DNA of 64,000 nt from an uncultured Clostridium sp. (GCA_946553025.1 CAMNRM010000011.1:1-64000); one strand, 5' to 3'. Shown: positions 44,498 to 53,454, numbered from the stretch's first letter. Translations and numbers: made by a program. Notes: generated by a model from the sequence alone, not told the origin.

Positions 44498-45409
44498 ATG
44501 GATAAGGTAGTATGGAATGAGCGGCTGAATATCGGGGTAGAGGTTGTCGATAAGGCTCATGCCAAGCTTTTTCAGGTTGTGGGGAATTTAATTGAACTGG
44601 TGGAAAATGAGGAAAACTACCAGAAAGCCTGCAAAAGAGGACTGGCCTTCCTGGAAGATTATACCATGAAGCATTTCTTGGAAGAAGAGGCTTATATGCG
44701 CTCTGTGAATTATCGGGGCTACGAAAGGCATAAAGAAATTCATGATACTTTTCGGGACCAGACCCTGGTTTCCCTGAAAAAATCCCTGGAATTATCCGAT
44801 TACTCCCAGATAGCTACGGAGCGCTTTCTGGGTGTTTTGCTGGGCTGGCTCACCGGGCATATTATGACGGAAGATCAGGAAATTACCGCAGAAAAGTCAT
44901 CGGCATCGGCTTATTCGGCCTTTTCCCAAACGGAAACGGCTGCGGCTGTGGAGGCGGTCGGTCAGGCGGTAAAGAATGTATTTGGTCTGAAAGCAGAACT
45001 TATCGACGATCATTATGACGGGCGAAGTATGGGCATGGAATACTATTGCCGATTAAGCTACAATATGGATAACGGCGAAAAAGTACAGCTTCTTTTAGCC
45101 GCTGAAAAACAATTAATCCGGCGGGGCGTGGGAATGCTTTTTGGCTTTTCAGCGATGCAGAATGCGGCATTGGTGGAGGAGGTTTCCCTAGAAATCCTTA
45201 AACAGCTCTTAAATTATATGAATAAACAATATAACGAGGGAAAGGAGTATCATCTCAGCAAAGAAGAACTGCTTACCAGCGATGAATTCCGCTCCGATTT
45301 TATGACCCGGTATTCCTGCTGCCTGCTGTTTGAAACGCGGCTGGGCTATTTCGTCTTTTGTTCCCGCAAATGGAAGGTGAAAAAGAGAAAAGAAAGAACT
45401 AACGATTAA
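44498..45409 (+). CDS. Bacteriohemerythrin fused to a CheX-like domain
   Basis: 303 residues. The N-terminal hemerythrin domain has all seven diiron ligands: His21, His59, Glu63, His78, His82, His121 and Asp126. Residues ~145-295 resemble the chemotaxis phosphatase CheX/CheC fold (AVEAVGQAVKNVFGLKAELID; FSAMQNAALVEEVSLEILKQLLNYM), though the catalytic Glu-Asn pair is not certain. Bacteriohemerythrins bind oxygen or NO; a fused CheX-like part suggests oxygen-linked control of a phosphorelay. AAAGGAGAAAATAGGGC precedes the ATG. About 250 bases upstream hold only AT-rich promoter-like DNA and the MITE. Confidence 0.82.
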   Translation: MDKVVWNERLNIGVEVVDKAHAKLFQVVGNLIELVENEENYQKACKRGLAFLEDYTMKHFLEEEAYMRSVNYRGYERHKEIHDTFRDQTLVSLKKSLELSDYSQIATERFLGVLLGWLTGHIMTEDQEITAEKSSASAYSAFSQTETAAAVEAVGQAVKNVFGLKAELIDDHYDGRSMGMEYYCRLSYNMDNGEKVQLLLAAEKQLIRRGVGMLFGFSAMQNAALVEEVSLEILKQLLNYMNKQYNEGKEYHLSKEELLTSDEFRSDFMTRYSCCLLFETRLGYFVFCSRKWKVKKRKERTND

Positions 45410-45415
45410 AAGCCG

Positions 45416-45530
45416 TGAAGAACAGTAAAAAATCGTGAAGACCCATAAAAAGACCATGAAAGAACAGTAAAAAAGACCATGGAAGAACAGTAAAAAGACC
45501 GTGAAAAACAGTAAGAAAAAACAGTAAAAA
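45416..45530. repeat. Low-complexity tandem repeat after the hemerythrin gene
   Basis: Units close to AAGACCATGAAAGAACAGTA, four or five times with decay. No coding sense seen in 45410-45609. Confidence 0.6.
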
Positions 45531-45539
45531 ACAGAAAAA

Positions 45540-45570
45540 GGCAGGAGTGTTTTCGGCACCCCTGCCTGTA
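45540..45570. terminator. Terminator between the hemerythrin gene and the purine permease gene
   Basis: GGCAGGAGTG and CACCCCTGCC pair around TTTTCGG with one mismatch, preceded by an A run. The genes converge here. Confidence 0.7.
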
Positions 45571-45609
45571 GTGTTCTATGACAATGAAACATGGACAATG
45601 AAGTACGTT

Positions 45610-46965
45610 TTAATAGACATCATTCGGTTCCTGCACCTCGATCTTTACCTTTTCCTTAGGAAGGGTTACGTTCAGAAGAATAGCGACCAAAGTTGCAATC
45701 ACCACCGGCGATTTTCCAAAAATCGTCGTCACCCATGCAGGGAATGAGGCGAGGGAGGCGGAAGCCTGGGAAACGCCCATGCCCAGTGCTGCGGCAAGAC
45801 CTACGATGGAGGTGTTCCGATAGTTCATTTCTTCGGTAATCACCAGTTTCATTCCCGTCATGGCAATGGAGGCAAATACCGATACCGTTGCCCCGCCCAG
45901 AACCGCATAGGGGATGGTGGTAAGAAGGGCAGAAAACTTCGGGAACAGCCCGGCAACCAGAATAATCACTGCGGCAAGTCCCAGCGTGCACCGGTTGACT
46001 ACCTTCGTCGTGGTTACAATACCTACGTTCTGGCTGTAAGTTGCCGTGGGCAGACAGCCAAAACATGCTCCGATAATATTCGTAAACCCATAGCCCAAAA
46101 TCGCGCCCTGCAGTTCTTCGGTTTTCGGCTCCCGTCCAAGACCGCCGCTGGTGGTTGCCGAGAAATCGCCGATGGCCTGAACCGCATTGATGGCAAAGAG
46201 CAGACCAATGGCAAAGCAGGCCGAAATTTCAAACCGGACAGGGAAGTGGAAGAGTTTGGGAAGCTGAATAATCCCGGCTTCCGCCACGCTGTTAAAGTTC
46301 ACCATGCCCATAAAGAAGGCAGCCACGTAGCCGACCGCCATTCCGATTAAGATGGAAGCCAGCTTGAAAATACCCTTGCCGAAATGATTTAACGCCGTCA
46401 CGACCGCCAGCGTAAAGATGGCCAGAAGCCAGTTCTTCATCGAACCATAGTCCGGGCTTCCCACGCCGCCTGCCATGTAGTTGATTGCCGTGGGATAGAG
46501 CGAAAGCCCGATGGTAAAGACCACGGTTCCGGCAATGAGCGGCGGGAAGAATTTCCGTATTTTCTTAATAAAAATCCCCACCAGGGCGGCAACGATACCG
46601 CCGATAATCTGCGCCCCGAGAATGGTGTTAATATCATACCCCTCGGCAATGGCCTGCATACTGGGCACATAGGCAAAGGATACGCCGATAATGACCGGAA
46701 GCCCGGAACCCAAGTGAAATCCGTTTTTCTTACCCAGGGGGAAGAGCTGGAGCAGGGTGGAGAGGGCGGAAATCACCAGAGAAGCCTGAATTAAGATAAC
46801 CTTATCTGCCCCCGAAACGCCCGCTGCACTGGAAATCATAATTGCCGGGGTAACACAGCCCACAATCATGGCAACCACGTGCTGAAGGGCCAGAGGCAGA
46901 GCCTGCCCAAACGCCGGGATGCCGTCAAGTTCAAAAAGAGAAGCCTTTGTTTTTGTATTTCCCAT
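45610..46965 (-). CDS. NCS2-family xanthine/uracil permease
   Basis: 451 residues with about 12-14 membrane segments, of the nucleobase-cation symporter 2 family. Typical motifs: ALPLALQHVVAMIVGCVTP, NGFHLGSGLPVIIGVSFAYV, the QAIGDFSATTSGG substrate loop with its Gln/Glu, and GCLPTATYSQNVGI. Location in the purine-degradation locus favours xanthine or urate over uracil, but sequence alone does not decide. GGAGG lies five bases before ATG 46965. It is preceded by a leader with unusual pairing potential and follows arcC on the same strand. Confidence 0.9.
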   Translation of the reverse strand: MGNTKTKASLFELDGIPAFGQALPLALQHVVAMIVGCVTPAIMISSAAGVSGADKVILIQASLVISALSTLLQLFPLGKKNGFHLGSGLPVIIGVSFAYVPSMQAIAEGYDINTILGAQIIGGIVAALVGIFIKKIRKFFPPLIAGTVVFTIGLSLYPTAINYMAGGVGSPDYGSMKNWLLAIFTLAVVTALNHFGKGIFKLASILIGMAVGYVAAFFMGMVNFNSVAEAGIIQLPKLFHFPVRFEISACFAIGLLFAINAVQAIGDFSATTSGGLGREPKTEELQGAILGYGFTNIIGACFGCLPTATYSQNVGIVTTTKVVNRCTLGLAAVIILVAGLFPKFSALLTTIPYAVLGGATVSVFASIAMTGMKLVITEEMNYRNTSIVGLAAALGMGVSQASASLASFPAWVTTIFGKSPVVIATLVAILLNVTLPKEKVKIEVQEPNDVY

Positions 46966-46984
46966 AATAACCTCCATTTACATT

Positions 46985-47078
46985 AAAAGTCTGCCGCCGA
47001 ATAGGCGGCCAAAGTTCAGGTATTCCAAGTGCGCCCAGCAGACTTTTCCTTATGGTAGTATACATACTTGTGGGCGCA
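46985..47078 (-). promoter_or_regulatory. Structured leader upstream of the purine permease gene
   Basis: In transcript sense: TGCGCCCA (47078-47071) can pair with TGGGCGCA (47037-47030). The outer stem AAAAGTCTGC (47047-47038) can pair with GCAGACTTTT (46994-46985). A hairpin GCCGCC/GGCGGC lies in between. The strands are interleaved, so the two long helices form either a pseudoknot or alternatives. It ends 20 bases before the start codon, covering the run-up to the ribosome site. It does not match the purine, preQ1 or guanidine riboswitch consensus as I know them. Candidate cis-regulator. Confidence 0.5.
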
Positions 47079-47085
47079 TGAAGGT

Positions 47086-48030
47086 TTACTGGTGGATTCT
47101 GGTACCCGTTTTCCCCAAAATTCCGTCCTTTGCTTTTTCCAATAAGGTAATTAATGCGGTTCTTCCTTCCACGGAACTGGCAAACTTCACGGCAGCCTGT
47201 ACCTTGGGCAGCATGGAACCGGGTGCAAAATGTCCTTCTTCCATGTACTGCTCGGCTTTCTTAACCGATAAATCTTCCAGCCAGGTTTCGTCGGGCTTAC
47301 CAAAGTTAATTGCTACCTTTTCCACTGCCGTTAAGATAATCAGGAAATCGGCATTTAACTCTTCTGCTAAAAGACAGCTTGCAAAATCCTTGTCGATAAC
47401 GGCACTTGCACCCTTTAAGTGATTGCCCTGCTTGGTTACGGGGATACCGCCGCCGCCGCAGGCGATCACCAGCTGACCGGATTCCACCAGGGACCGGATT
47501 GCGCCGATTTCAATAATTTCCGCCGGCTTTGGAGAGGCAACCACACGACGCCAGCCGCGCCCGGAATCCTCCTTCATGACATAATCGTATTTTTTCTCGG
47601 CAATCCTTGCCTGTTCCTCCGTCATAAAGTGGCCGATGGGCTTGGACGGGGATAAAAAGGCAGGATCGTCGGCGTCTACGCGAATCTGGGTGATCATGGT
47701 CGCGACGGGGATATTGAAAATATTGCGGTTGTAAAGTTCTTCGCGCAGGGCGTTCTGCAGATCGTAGCCGATGTAAGCCTGGCTCATGGCAACGCAGACG
47801 GAGAGAGGGGTGTTGGGCTGCTTTTCGTCCTCGCGGCTTAATGCTGCCATGGCGTTATTGATCATGCCGACCTGCGGGCCGTTTCCGTGTGCTACGACAA
47901 CCTCGCAGCCTTCTTCGATTAAGTCAACGATGGCTCTTGCCGTGATTTTAACGGCAGCCATCTGTTCCGGTAAAGTATTTCCCAGGGCATTTCCGCCAAG
48001 GGCAATCACGATTCGTTTTTTCTTTTCCAT
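47086..48030 (-). CDS. arcC: Carbamate kinase
   Basis: Transfers phosphate from carbamoyl phosphate to ADP, giving ATP, CO2 and ammonia. 314 residues. IVIALGGNALGN at the start, VVVAHGNGPQVGMINNAM, ACGGGGIPV and VIDKDFASCLLAEELNADFLIILTAV are all standard. In this locus it should harvest carbamoyl phosphate from purine-derived carbamoyl groups released by the YgeW-type carbamoyltransferase, the energy-yielding step. AAAGGACC precedes the start. A hairpin and a MITE separate it from ygeW, so it may be a separate transcript. Confidence 0.94.
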   Translation of the reverse strand: MEKKKRIVIALGGNALGNTLPEQMAAVKITARAIVDLIEEGCEVVVAHGNGPQVGMINNAMAALSREDEKQPNTPLSVCVAMSQAYIGYDLQNALREELYNRNIFNIPVATMITQIRVDADDPAFLSPSKPIGHFMTEEQARIAEKKYDYVMKEDSGRGWRRVVASPKPAEIIEIGAIRSLVESGQLVIACGGGGIPVTKQGNHLKGASAVIDKDFASCLLAEELNADFLIILTAVEKVAINFGKPDETWLEDLSVKKAEQYMEEGHFAPGSMLPKVQAAVKFASSVEGRTALITLLEKAKDGILGKTGTRIHQ

Positions 48031-48111
48031 GTGTGGGAGGTCCTTTCTGTTTTTTGTTTTTTGATATTTTTTAAGATTTTTGCTCTATTTAGGTGGTTAA
48101 AAAGTCAGAAA

Positions 48112-48141
48112 GGGCCGCCTGGAACGAAAATCAGGCGGCCC
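48112..48141 (-). terminator. Strong hairpin between ygeW and arcC
   Basis: GGGCCGCCTG and CAGGCGGCCC form a perfect 10-bp stem with a 10-base loop. On the minus strand it is followed by TTTCTGACTTTTT. It would end or attenuate the ygeX-Y-W transcript before arcC. Confidence 0.7.
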
Positions 48142-48207
48142 ATTAAGGTTCCAATCGTGTGATATCGTATGTAAAGTTATCTTTTTACGCTATTGGTTTA
48201 TTCAAAT

Positions 48208-48400
48208 GATAGAAGCGTCAAAAGGTCTTTTGCCGCTTCTTATGATACAGATTGCTCCGCACTTCGTGCTCCCGCAATCCTAAAAACATTCAAAATCCGC
48301 CCTGTCGGGCTGCTTTTTCATGTTTTTGGCGGGTCCCAAGTTCAAAAATTCTCCTGAAAGCAAGCTTTCGTCGAATTTTCGACCTTTTGACCCTGGTATC
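48208..48400 (+). mobile_element. MITE-like element, copy 2, inserted at the ygeW stop codon
   Basis: 193 bp, nearly identical to copy 1. Flanked by the 8-bp direct repeat ATTCAAAT (48200-48207 and 48401-48408). Removing the element and one repeat restores ...GTA TTT GAA TAA on the minus strand, so the insertion replaced the TAA stop by TGA without altering the protein. Internal differences from copy 1 are few and include loop positions (GCACTTCGTGC here). Confidence 0.88.
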
Positions 48401-49592
48401 ATTCAAATACGCGAGGTGCTTTTCTTTCTTCCAGCTTCTTTAAGATTTCCTGTGGGTTTTCAAATTTAGCAAGGAAGATCATGGCAGCGATGATGTAGGG
48501 CTTGAAGCTGGCTTCTTTGTACAGCGGATCGCGGTAGCGGTCGAATACGGAAGCGTCAACTTCGCCGGTTTCACAGCTTACGCCGGTGATGTCGGCTGGC
48601 AGGCAGTGCAGGTAGAGTGCCTTGCCGTCCTTGGTGGTTTTCATCAGTTCCTCGGTACATGCCCAGTCTTTGTGCTGTGCGTTCTGTGCAAGCAGTTCTT
48701 TTTCCAGAGCCTTAATCCCTTCTAAGTCGCCTTCGCCGTACAGGTTGGTTCTCTTTTCCATAGCGGCAAATGGTGCCCAGCTCTTCGGATAAACAATATC
48801 AGCATCCTTAAATGCTTCTTCCATAGAATTAACGCGCTTAAAGGAACCGCCGGTAGCCGCAGCATTCTTCTTTGCCACTTCTTCAACCTCCGGCATTACC
48901 TCGTAGCCTTCGGGATGTGCCAGAACAACGTCCATGCCAAAGCGGGTCATCAGACCGATTACACCCTGGGGAACGGATAACGGCTTGCCGTAAGAAGGAG
49001 AGTAAGCCCAGGTCATTGCCAGCTTCTTGCCCTTTAAGTTCTCCACGCCGCCAAACTCATGGATAATGTGCAGCATATCTGCCATACACTGTGTCGGATG
49101 GTCAATATCGCACTGTAAGTTTACCAGCGTAGGCTTCTGCTCCAGGATACCGGCCTTATTTCCCTCCGTAACCGCATCAACAACATCGTGCATGTACTTA
49201 TTGCCCTTGCCGATGTACATATCATCGCGGATACCGATAACATCAGCCATAAAGGAAATCATATTTGCCGTTTCACGAACCGTTTCGCCATGGGCAATCT
49301 GGGACTTGCCTTCATCCAAATCCTGAACTTCCAGACCTAAGAGGTTGCAGGCCGAAGCAAAGGAGAAACGTGTACGGGTGGAATTATCACGGAATAAAGA
49401 AATTCCAAGGCCGCTCTCAAACACCTTCGTTGAGATATTGTTCTCCCGCATAAACCGCAGAGCATCAGCAACCGTAAACACAGCCTCTAATTCCTCATCC
49501 GTCTTTTCCCAGGTTAAGAAGAAGTCGTTATTGTACATTTCCTTAAAGTTTAAAGCGTTTAATTTGTCGATATAATCTTGAAGAGTTTTCAT
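48399..49592 (-). CDS. ygeW: YgeW-type carbamoyltransferase
   Basis: 397 residues of the aspartate/ornithine carbamoyltransferase superfamily, knotted YgeW branch. Carbamoyl-phosphate site FRDNSTRTRFSFASA, then HPTQCMADMLHI and CLPADITGVSCE in place of the usual HCLP loop. In purine-degrading clusters it is thought to move a carbamoyl group from a ureido intermediate to phosphate, supplying ArcC. AAAAGGAGCATATACG precedes the start. The stop codon is formed at a mobile-element junction. Confidence 0.92.
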   Translation of the reverse strand: MKTLQDYIDKLNALNFKEMYNNDFFLTWEKTDEELEAVFTVADALRFMRENNISTKVFESGLGISLFRDNSTRTRFSFASACNLLGLEVQDLDEGKSQIAHGETVRETANMISFMADVIGIRDDMYIGKGNKYMHDVVDAVTEGNKAGILEQKPTLVNLQCDIDHPTQCMADMLHIIHEFGGVENLKGKKLAMTWAYSPSYGKPLSVPQGVIGLMTRFGMDVVLAHPEGYEVMPEVEEVAKKNAAATGGSFKRVNSMEEAFKDADIVYPKSWAPFAAMEKRTNLYGEGDLEGIKALEKELLAQNAQHKDWACTEELMKTTKDGKALYLHCLPADITGVSCETGEVDASVFDRYRDPLYKEASFKPYIIAAMIFLAKFENPQEILKKLEERKAPRVFE

Positions 49593-49701
49593 CGTATATG
49601 CTCCTTTTCTATGTAATTATGATTTTTTATTCGATTATTTTTTCTATATATTTCTGGCTATACTATACTAATCTTTATTTATGGGTCAGGAAAGTTTTAT
49701 T

Positions 49702-51012
49702 TTATTTGCAGTATAATGTTGGCAATGCCGCATAAACTGCCGCGCACCGTACCAGATCATCCTTCCAGGTCTTTTCATTCGGTGCATGTGCCTGCGCCTC
49801 TGCTCCCGGTCCAAATCCGATACATGGAATCCCGTTTCTTCCCATAATCGAAACGCCGTTGGTTGAGAAGGTCCACTTATCGGTGAGAGGACGCTCTTTC
49901 CGCAGTGCAATGGTTTCTTCATTTCCCTGACGCTCGTCGCCGTAAAGTCCGCGGTGTGCCTCCTCTAATGCCTTCGTTACCTTGTGATCCTCCGGGATTA
50001 CCCAGGTCGGGAAATAGCACTCAATCGGATAAACCAGATTGGTATAAGAAGGACGGGAATACTCATACATCGAAACCTTTACGTCATCCCCATATTTCTT
50101 AACACTTGGCAGAGCGCGGATTTCATCCAGGCAGCTTTCCCAGGTTTCTCCGGCGGTCATCCGACGATCCAGGGAAACGGAGCAGGAATCGGCTACTGCA
50201 CAGCGGCTTGGAGAGGTAAAGAAGATCTCGGAGGTCGTAACCGTGCCGCGTCCTAAGAAGCGGGCTTCCTTCCACTGCGGATTATATTTCTCATCCAGCA
50301 TCTTAACTAAGCCCTTAACTTCCGTGCCGTCAGCCGCGTCATTCTCATTTAATGCACGGATGTCCTGAAGAATATCCGCCATCTTATAAATTGCGTTGTC
50401 GCCGCGCTCCGGTGCGGAACCATGGCAGGAAATACCGGTAACGTCCACGCGGATTTCCATACGTCCTCTCTGTCCGCGGTAGATTCCGCCGTCGGTCGGC
50501 TCGGTGGATACGACAAACTCCGGGCGAACCTTATCTTCATTAATAATGTACTGCCAGCAAAGACCGTCGCAGTCCTCTTCCTGGACCGTACCCGTTACCA
50601 GAACGGTGTACTTATCGCTTAACAATCCCAGATCCTTCATAATTCTTGCGCCGTAAACCGCAGATACGATGCCGCCAAGCTGGTCGGAGGTTCCGCGTCC
50701 GCCGATTTCCAGGTCATTTTCAAAGCCTTCATACGGGTCAAAATTCCAGTTGTCGCGGTTGCCGATACCTACCGTATCGATATGGGCGTCGAAACCGATT
50801 AAGGTAGAACCGGTTCCCATGTAGCCAAGAACATTGCCCATCGGATCGATTTCCACTTTGTCAAATTCCAGTTTGCGCATCTCCTCGGCAATGCGGTCAA
50901 TATGATCCTTTTCGCCGCAGCTTTCGCCCGGGAATTTTACGATGTCGCGTAAAAATTTGGTCATATCCTTTTCATAGTTTTTTGCTGCCTCATTAATTTT
51001 CTTGAAATCCAT
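49702..51012 (-). CDS. ygeY: YgeY-type M20 metallohydrolase
   Basis: 436 residues of the M20/DapE/ArgE metallopeptidase family. Metal ligands: [10 protein letters not shown] (His, Asp), the bridging Asp in [11 protein letters not shown], and Glu-Glu in VQEEDCDG. A dimerisation domain sits in the middle ([19 protein letters not shown]). It should hydrolyse an amide or ureido bond of a purine-ring fragment; the exact substrate is not set by sequence. ATG 51012 has GGAGG five bases upstream. It lies between ygeX and ygeW with gaps of 55 and 109 bases, one likely operon. Confidence 0.92.
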   Translation of the reverse strand: MDFKKINEAAKNYEKDMTKFLRDIVKFPGESCGEKDHIDRIAEEMRKLEFDKVEIDPMGNVLGYMGTGSTLIGFDAHIDTVGIGNRDNWNFDPYEGFENDLEIGGRGTSDQLGGIVSAVYGARIMKDLGLLSDKYTVLVTGTVQEEDCDGLCWQYIINEDKVRPEFVVSTEPTDGGIYRGQRGRMEIRVDVTGISCHGSAPERGDNAIYKMADILQDIRALNENDAADGTEVKGLVKMLDEKYNPQWKEARFLGRGTVTTSEIFFTSPSRCAVADSCSVSLDRRMTAGETWESCLDEIRALPSVKKYGDDVKVSMYEYSRPSYTNLVYPIECYFPTWVIPEDHKVTKALEEAHRGLYGDERQGNEETIALRKERPLTDKWTFSTNGVSIMGRNGIPCIGFGPGAEAQAHAPNEKTWKDDLVRCAAVYAALPTLYCK

Positions 51013-51066
51013 AATTTCCTCCATTCTGTGCATCTGCACGCTCCGGGTTTCCCCATCCTAAAATAA

Positions 51067-52275
51067 TTAACGTTCTTTTCCTTCCCAAACAATGTTTTTG
51101 TATCGCTCAGGGTCGGTATCGCCTTCCGTGGAGAAGAGCAGTACACGGGAGGATGAATCCAACCCGATGGCTTTGCGTAAATCTTTGTATTCGTCCATGG
51201 TCATAATGGAGGCCAGGACACCGAAGGGAGCAGCACCGGATTCGCCGCTGGTCACCTGCGGATCGCCCTTAATCGGAGCGGAGAGCATCCTCATACCCTT
51301 TGCCGCTGCCCAGTCCGGGGCGGAGATAAATACTTTAACATGGTTCTTTAAGATATCCCAGGAAATGGTGTTGGGTTCGCCGCAGGCAAGACCGGCCATA
51401 ATGGTCTGCATATCGCCGTCCACGATTCTCGGGTTGCCGTCCCCGGCAGCAGCGCCTTTATAGAGGCAGGCAGCCACGTCCGCTTCGACAACAACGACGG
51501 TCGGCGGGTTTTCGGGATAGCGGTTGGCAAAATAGCCCTGAACCGCACCGGCTAACGATCCTACGCCTGCCTGAACAAATACGTGGGTGGGGCGGTCGCA
51601 TCCGTATTCGGAGAGCTGCTCATTGGCCTCCATCGCCATCGTGCCGTAGCCCTGCATAATCCAGGCCGGGATTTCCTCGTAGCCGTCCCATGCGGTATCC
51701 TGTACCACAACGCCGTTTTCGGTCTTTGCAGCGGCGGCAGCAGCCATGCGGACGCATTCGTCGTAGTTGACTTCTTCAATGGTTGCTGTGGCACCTTCCT
51801 TGCGGATGTTGTTTAAACGGGTTTCGGTGGAACCCTTGGGCATGTAGACAACGGCTTTTTGTTTCAGCCGGTTTGCTGCCCAGGCCACGCCGCGTCCGTG
51901 GTTTCCGTCGGTTGCGGTAAAGAAGGTTGCCTGCCCGAATTCCTCTCTCAGCTTATCGGAGGTCAGTACATGGTAAGGAAGTTCAGAAACATCCTTTCCG
52001 GTCTGCTTGGCGATGTAGCGTGCCATGGCAAATGATCCGCCAAGTACCTTAAATGCGTTTAATCCGAAACGGTAAGATTCGTCCTTAATGTAAACCTCTC
52101 CAAGCCCTAAGTATTCTGCCATCTTTTCCAGCTTCTGCAGAGGTGTTTTGCTGTACTGCGGAAAGCTTTCGTGGAATGTCCTGGCTTTCTTCACTTCCTC
52201 AAGTGCCATCACCTTTAACTGGGAATCTTCGGTTTTTGGCATGTTGTTTTCCACCCATAAAATTGGCTGGTTCAT
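51067..52275 (-). CDS. ygeX: 2,3-Diaminopropionate ammonia-lyase
   Basis: PLP enzyme converting 2,3-diaminopropionate to pyruvate and two ammonia. 402 residues. The PLP lysine is Lys76 in SYRFGLNAFKVLGGS. ATDGNHGRGVAWAA binds the substrate/cofactor, and VQAGVGSLAGAVQG is the phosphate-binding glycine loop. In this locus it gives the pyruvate and ammonia end-products of purine breakdown. TTAAGGAGGAAATCATC fixes the start at 52275. First enzyme gene after the regulator on the minus-strand arm. Confidence 0.94.
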   Translation of the reverse strand: MNQPILWVENNMPKTEDSQLKVMALEEVKKARTFHESFPQYSKTPLQKLEKMAEYLGLGEVYIKDESYRFGLNAFKVLGGSFAMARYIAKQTGKDVSELPYHVLTSDKLREEFGQATFFTATDGNHGRGVAWAANRLKQKAVVYMPKGSTETRLNNIRKEGATATIEEVNYDECVRMAAAAAAKTENGVVVQDTAWDGYEEIPAWIMQGYGTMAMEANEQLSEYGCDRPTHVFVQAGVGSLAGAVQGYFANRYPENPPTVVVVEADVAACLYKGAAAGDGNPRIVDGDMQTIMAGLACGEPNTISWDILKNHVKVFISAPDWAAAKGMRMLSAPIKGDPQVTSGESGAAPFGVLASIMTMDEYKDLRKAIGLDSSSRVLLFSTEGDTDPERYKNIVWEGKER

Positions 52276-52358
52276 GATGATTTCCTCCTTAATATTGCGC
52301 TGTTTATTATTTGTTCCTGCTTCTGCAGGTCTGCTCGGGGTTACTCCCCGGCGAACCA

Positions 52359-53045
52359 TTAATTTTCTGCCTTATCGCTGTCGCCTTCGCCCTGTTTTGC
52401 CTTCCCGTTTACATCAATGTAGCTGTAAAGGGTGAATTTGGAAATTCCAAAATACTTGGAAACCTTGTCGCCGGACTTGGTAATCAGGAAGGCTCCCGCT
52501 TCGTTTAAAAACTGGATGGCGGTAATTTTTTCTTCCTTATTCATCAGTGCAGCCGGTTTTCCCACCAGGGCAACGGACTGTTCAATCAGGTTATCCAGCA
52601 GGTCATTGACATTCGTGACAATCTGTTCCGGCTGCTTATCCTTTTCTGTTTCCTCCGATTCAATCATGGTTTTAATGACCTGTTCAAAATGCATTAAATC
52701 CGTAATATCATAATTAATGGAAAGCAGATAGTGGACGTTGCCGGACTCGTCTTTAATGTACATGGTGCTGGACTTTAAGATTTGTCCATTCGCTGTCTTT
52801 GTCAGGTAGCCCAGATGGTCGGTTAAGCTTTCCGGGTGCTTCTTTAAGGCATCCAGGGTTTTTAAAACAATTCTTGACGAACTTCCGCCGATTTGCCGGT
52901 TGGTGATATGTCCGTTTTCAATATGGACAATGGAGTGTTCCAGATCCTCGGCAAATAAATCATGCACGACAATCTCACAGTTTTTCCCAAACTCCTTCGC
53001 AAAGCCTGCGGCGATTTGGGCCAAAAGTTCTAAGGTGTAACTCAT
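52359..53045 (-). CDS. YheO/DauR-type transcription regulator (PAS_6 plus HTH_22)
   Basis: 228 residues. N-terminal PAS-like YheO domain (IVVHDLFAEDLEHSIVHIENGHI; KSSTMYIKDESGNVHYLLSINYDITDL) followed by a C-terminal helix-turn-helix (KEEKITAIQFLNEAGAFLITKSGDKVSKYFGISKFTLYSYI). The PAS part probably senses a small ligand, perhaps a purine intermediate. It is the first gene of the minus-strand arm, right beside the divergent promoters and their palindrome, so it is the natural candidate to control both arms. AAAAAGGAGGGAAGCCCA precedes the ATG. Confidence 0.88.
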   Translation of the reverse strand: MSYTLELLAQIAAGFAKEFGKNCEIVVHDLFAEDLEHSIVHIENGHITNRQIGGSSSRIVLKTLDALKKHPESLTDHLGYLTKTANGQILKSSTMYIKDESGNVHYLLSINYDITDLMHFEQVIKTMIESEETEKDKQPEQIVTNVNDLLDNLIEQSVALVGKPAALMNKEEKITAIQFLNEAGAFLITKSGDKVSKYFGISKFTLYSYIDVNGKAKQGEGDSDKAEN

Positions 53046-53256
53046 TGGGCTTCCCTCCTTTTTGTTATGGTTTAGGTTTGTTCATGGTAAGTTTTTTCCT
53101 TCCGGGAGTTTTTGGGACGGTTTATCGCTTTTGTTTTTATCCTTCTTCTGTTTTCCCGGAGTTACTATTTTGACAGGTAATTCATGATGGAATACGTCCC
53201 GGATTACGGGGATGAATTTCTGTCCTTTTTTCAAGAGCGCTTCTTGTCATATATCC

Positions 53257-53364
53257 ATCATAGCACAAAAATTTGAAAATGCAAGAGGAAAATACAAAAT
53301 TTTTTAGATAATCTAAATTTTTTTGTATTTTGGGCTTGCAATATCTTATTTTTAGTGATAGTAT
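53257..53364. promoter_or_regulatory. Divergent promoters with a central 41-bp palindrome
   Basis: Minus-strand promoter: TTGCAT (53279-53284), 16 bases, TATGAT (53257-53262). Plus-strand promoter: TTGCAA (53336-53341), 17 bases, TAGTAT (53359-53364). Between them AAATACAAAA (53290-53299) mirrors TTTTGTATTT (53321-53330) and the centre TTTAGATAATCTAAA (53303-53317) is a perfect palindrome, all about the axis 53310. Each predicted start lies about 60 bases from that axis, the classic distance for an activator. The remaining 53046-53256 and 53365-53454 show leaders only. Confidence 0.65.
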
Positions 53365-53454
53365 TAGGCTATGAAGATAATGAAGCAAGGAAATTGTGCA
53401 GGTTGAACACAAAATTTCCAACATATGGAAAGAGAAAAAAGGAGGAAAATGGAA

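Noticed and set aside
45410-45609. A gene in the repeats after the hemerythrin gene
   Set aside because: Low-complexity tandem sequence; the minus-strand open frame through it overlaps the hemerythrin gene and codes for Phe-rich filler.
46985-47078. Classical purine riboswitch before the permease
   Set aside because: The conserved three-way junction and loop-loop bases are not present; the structure seen is different.
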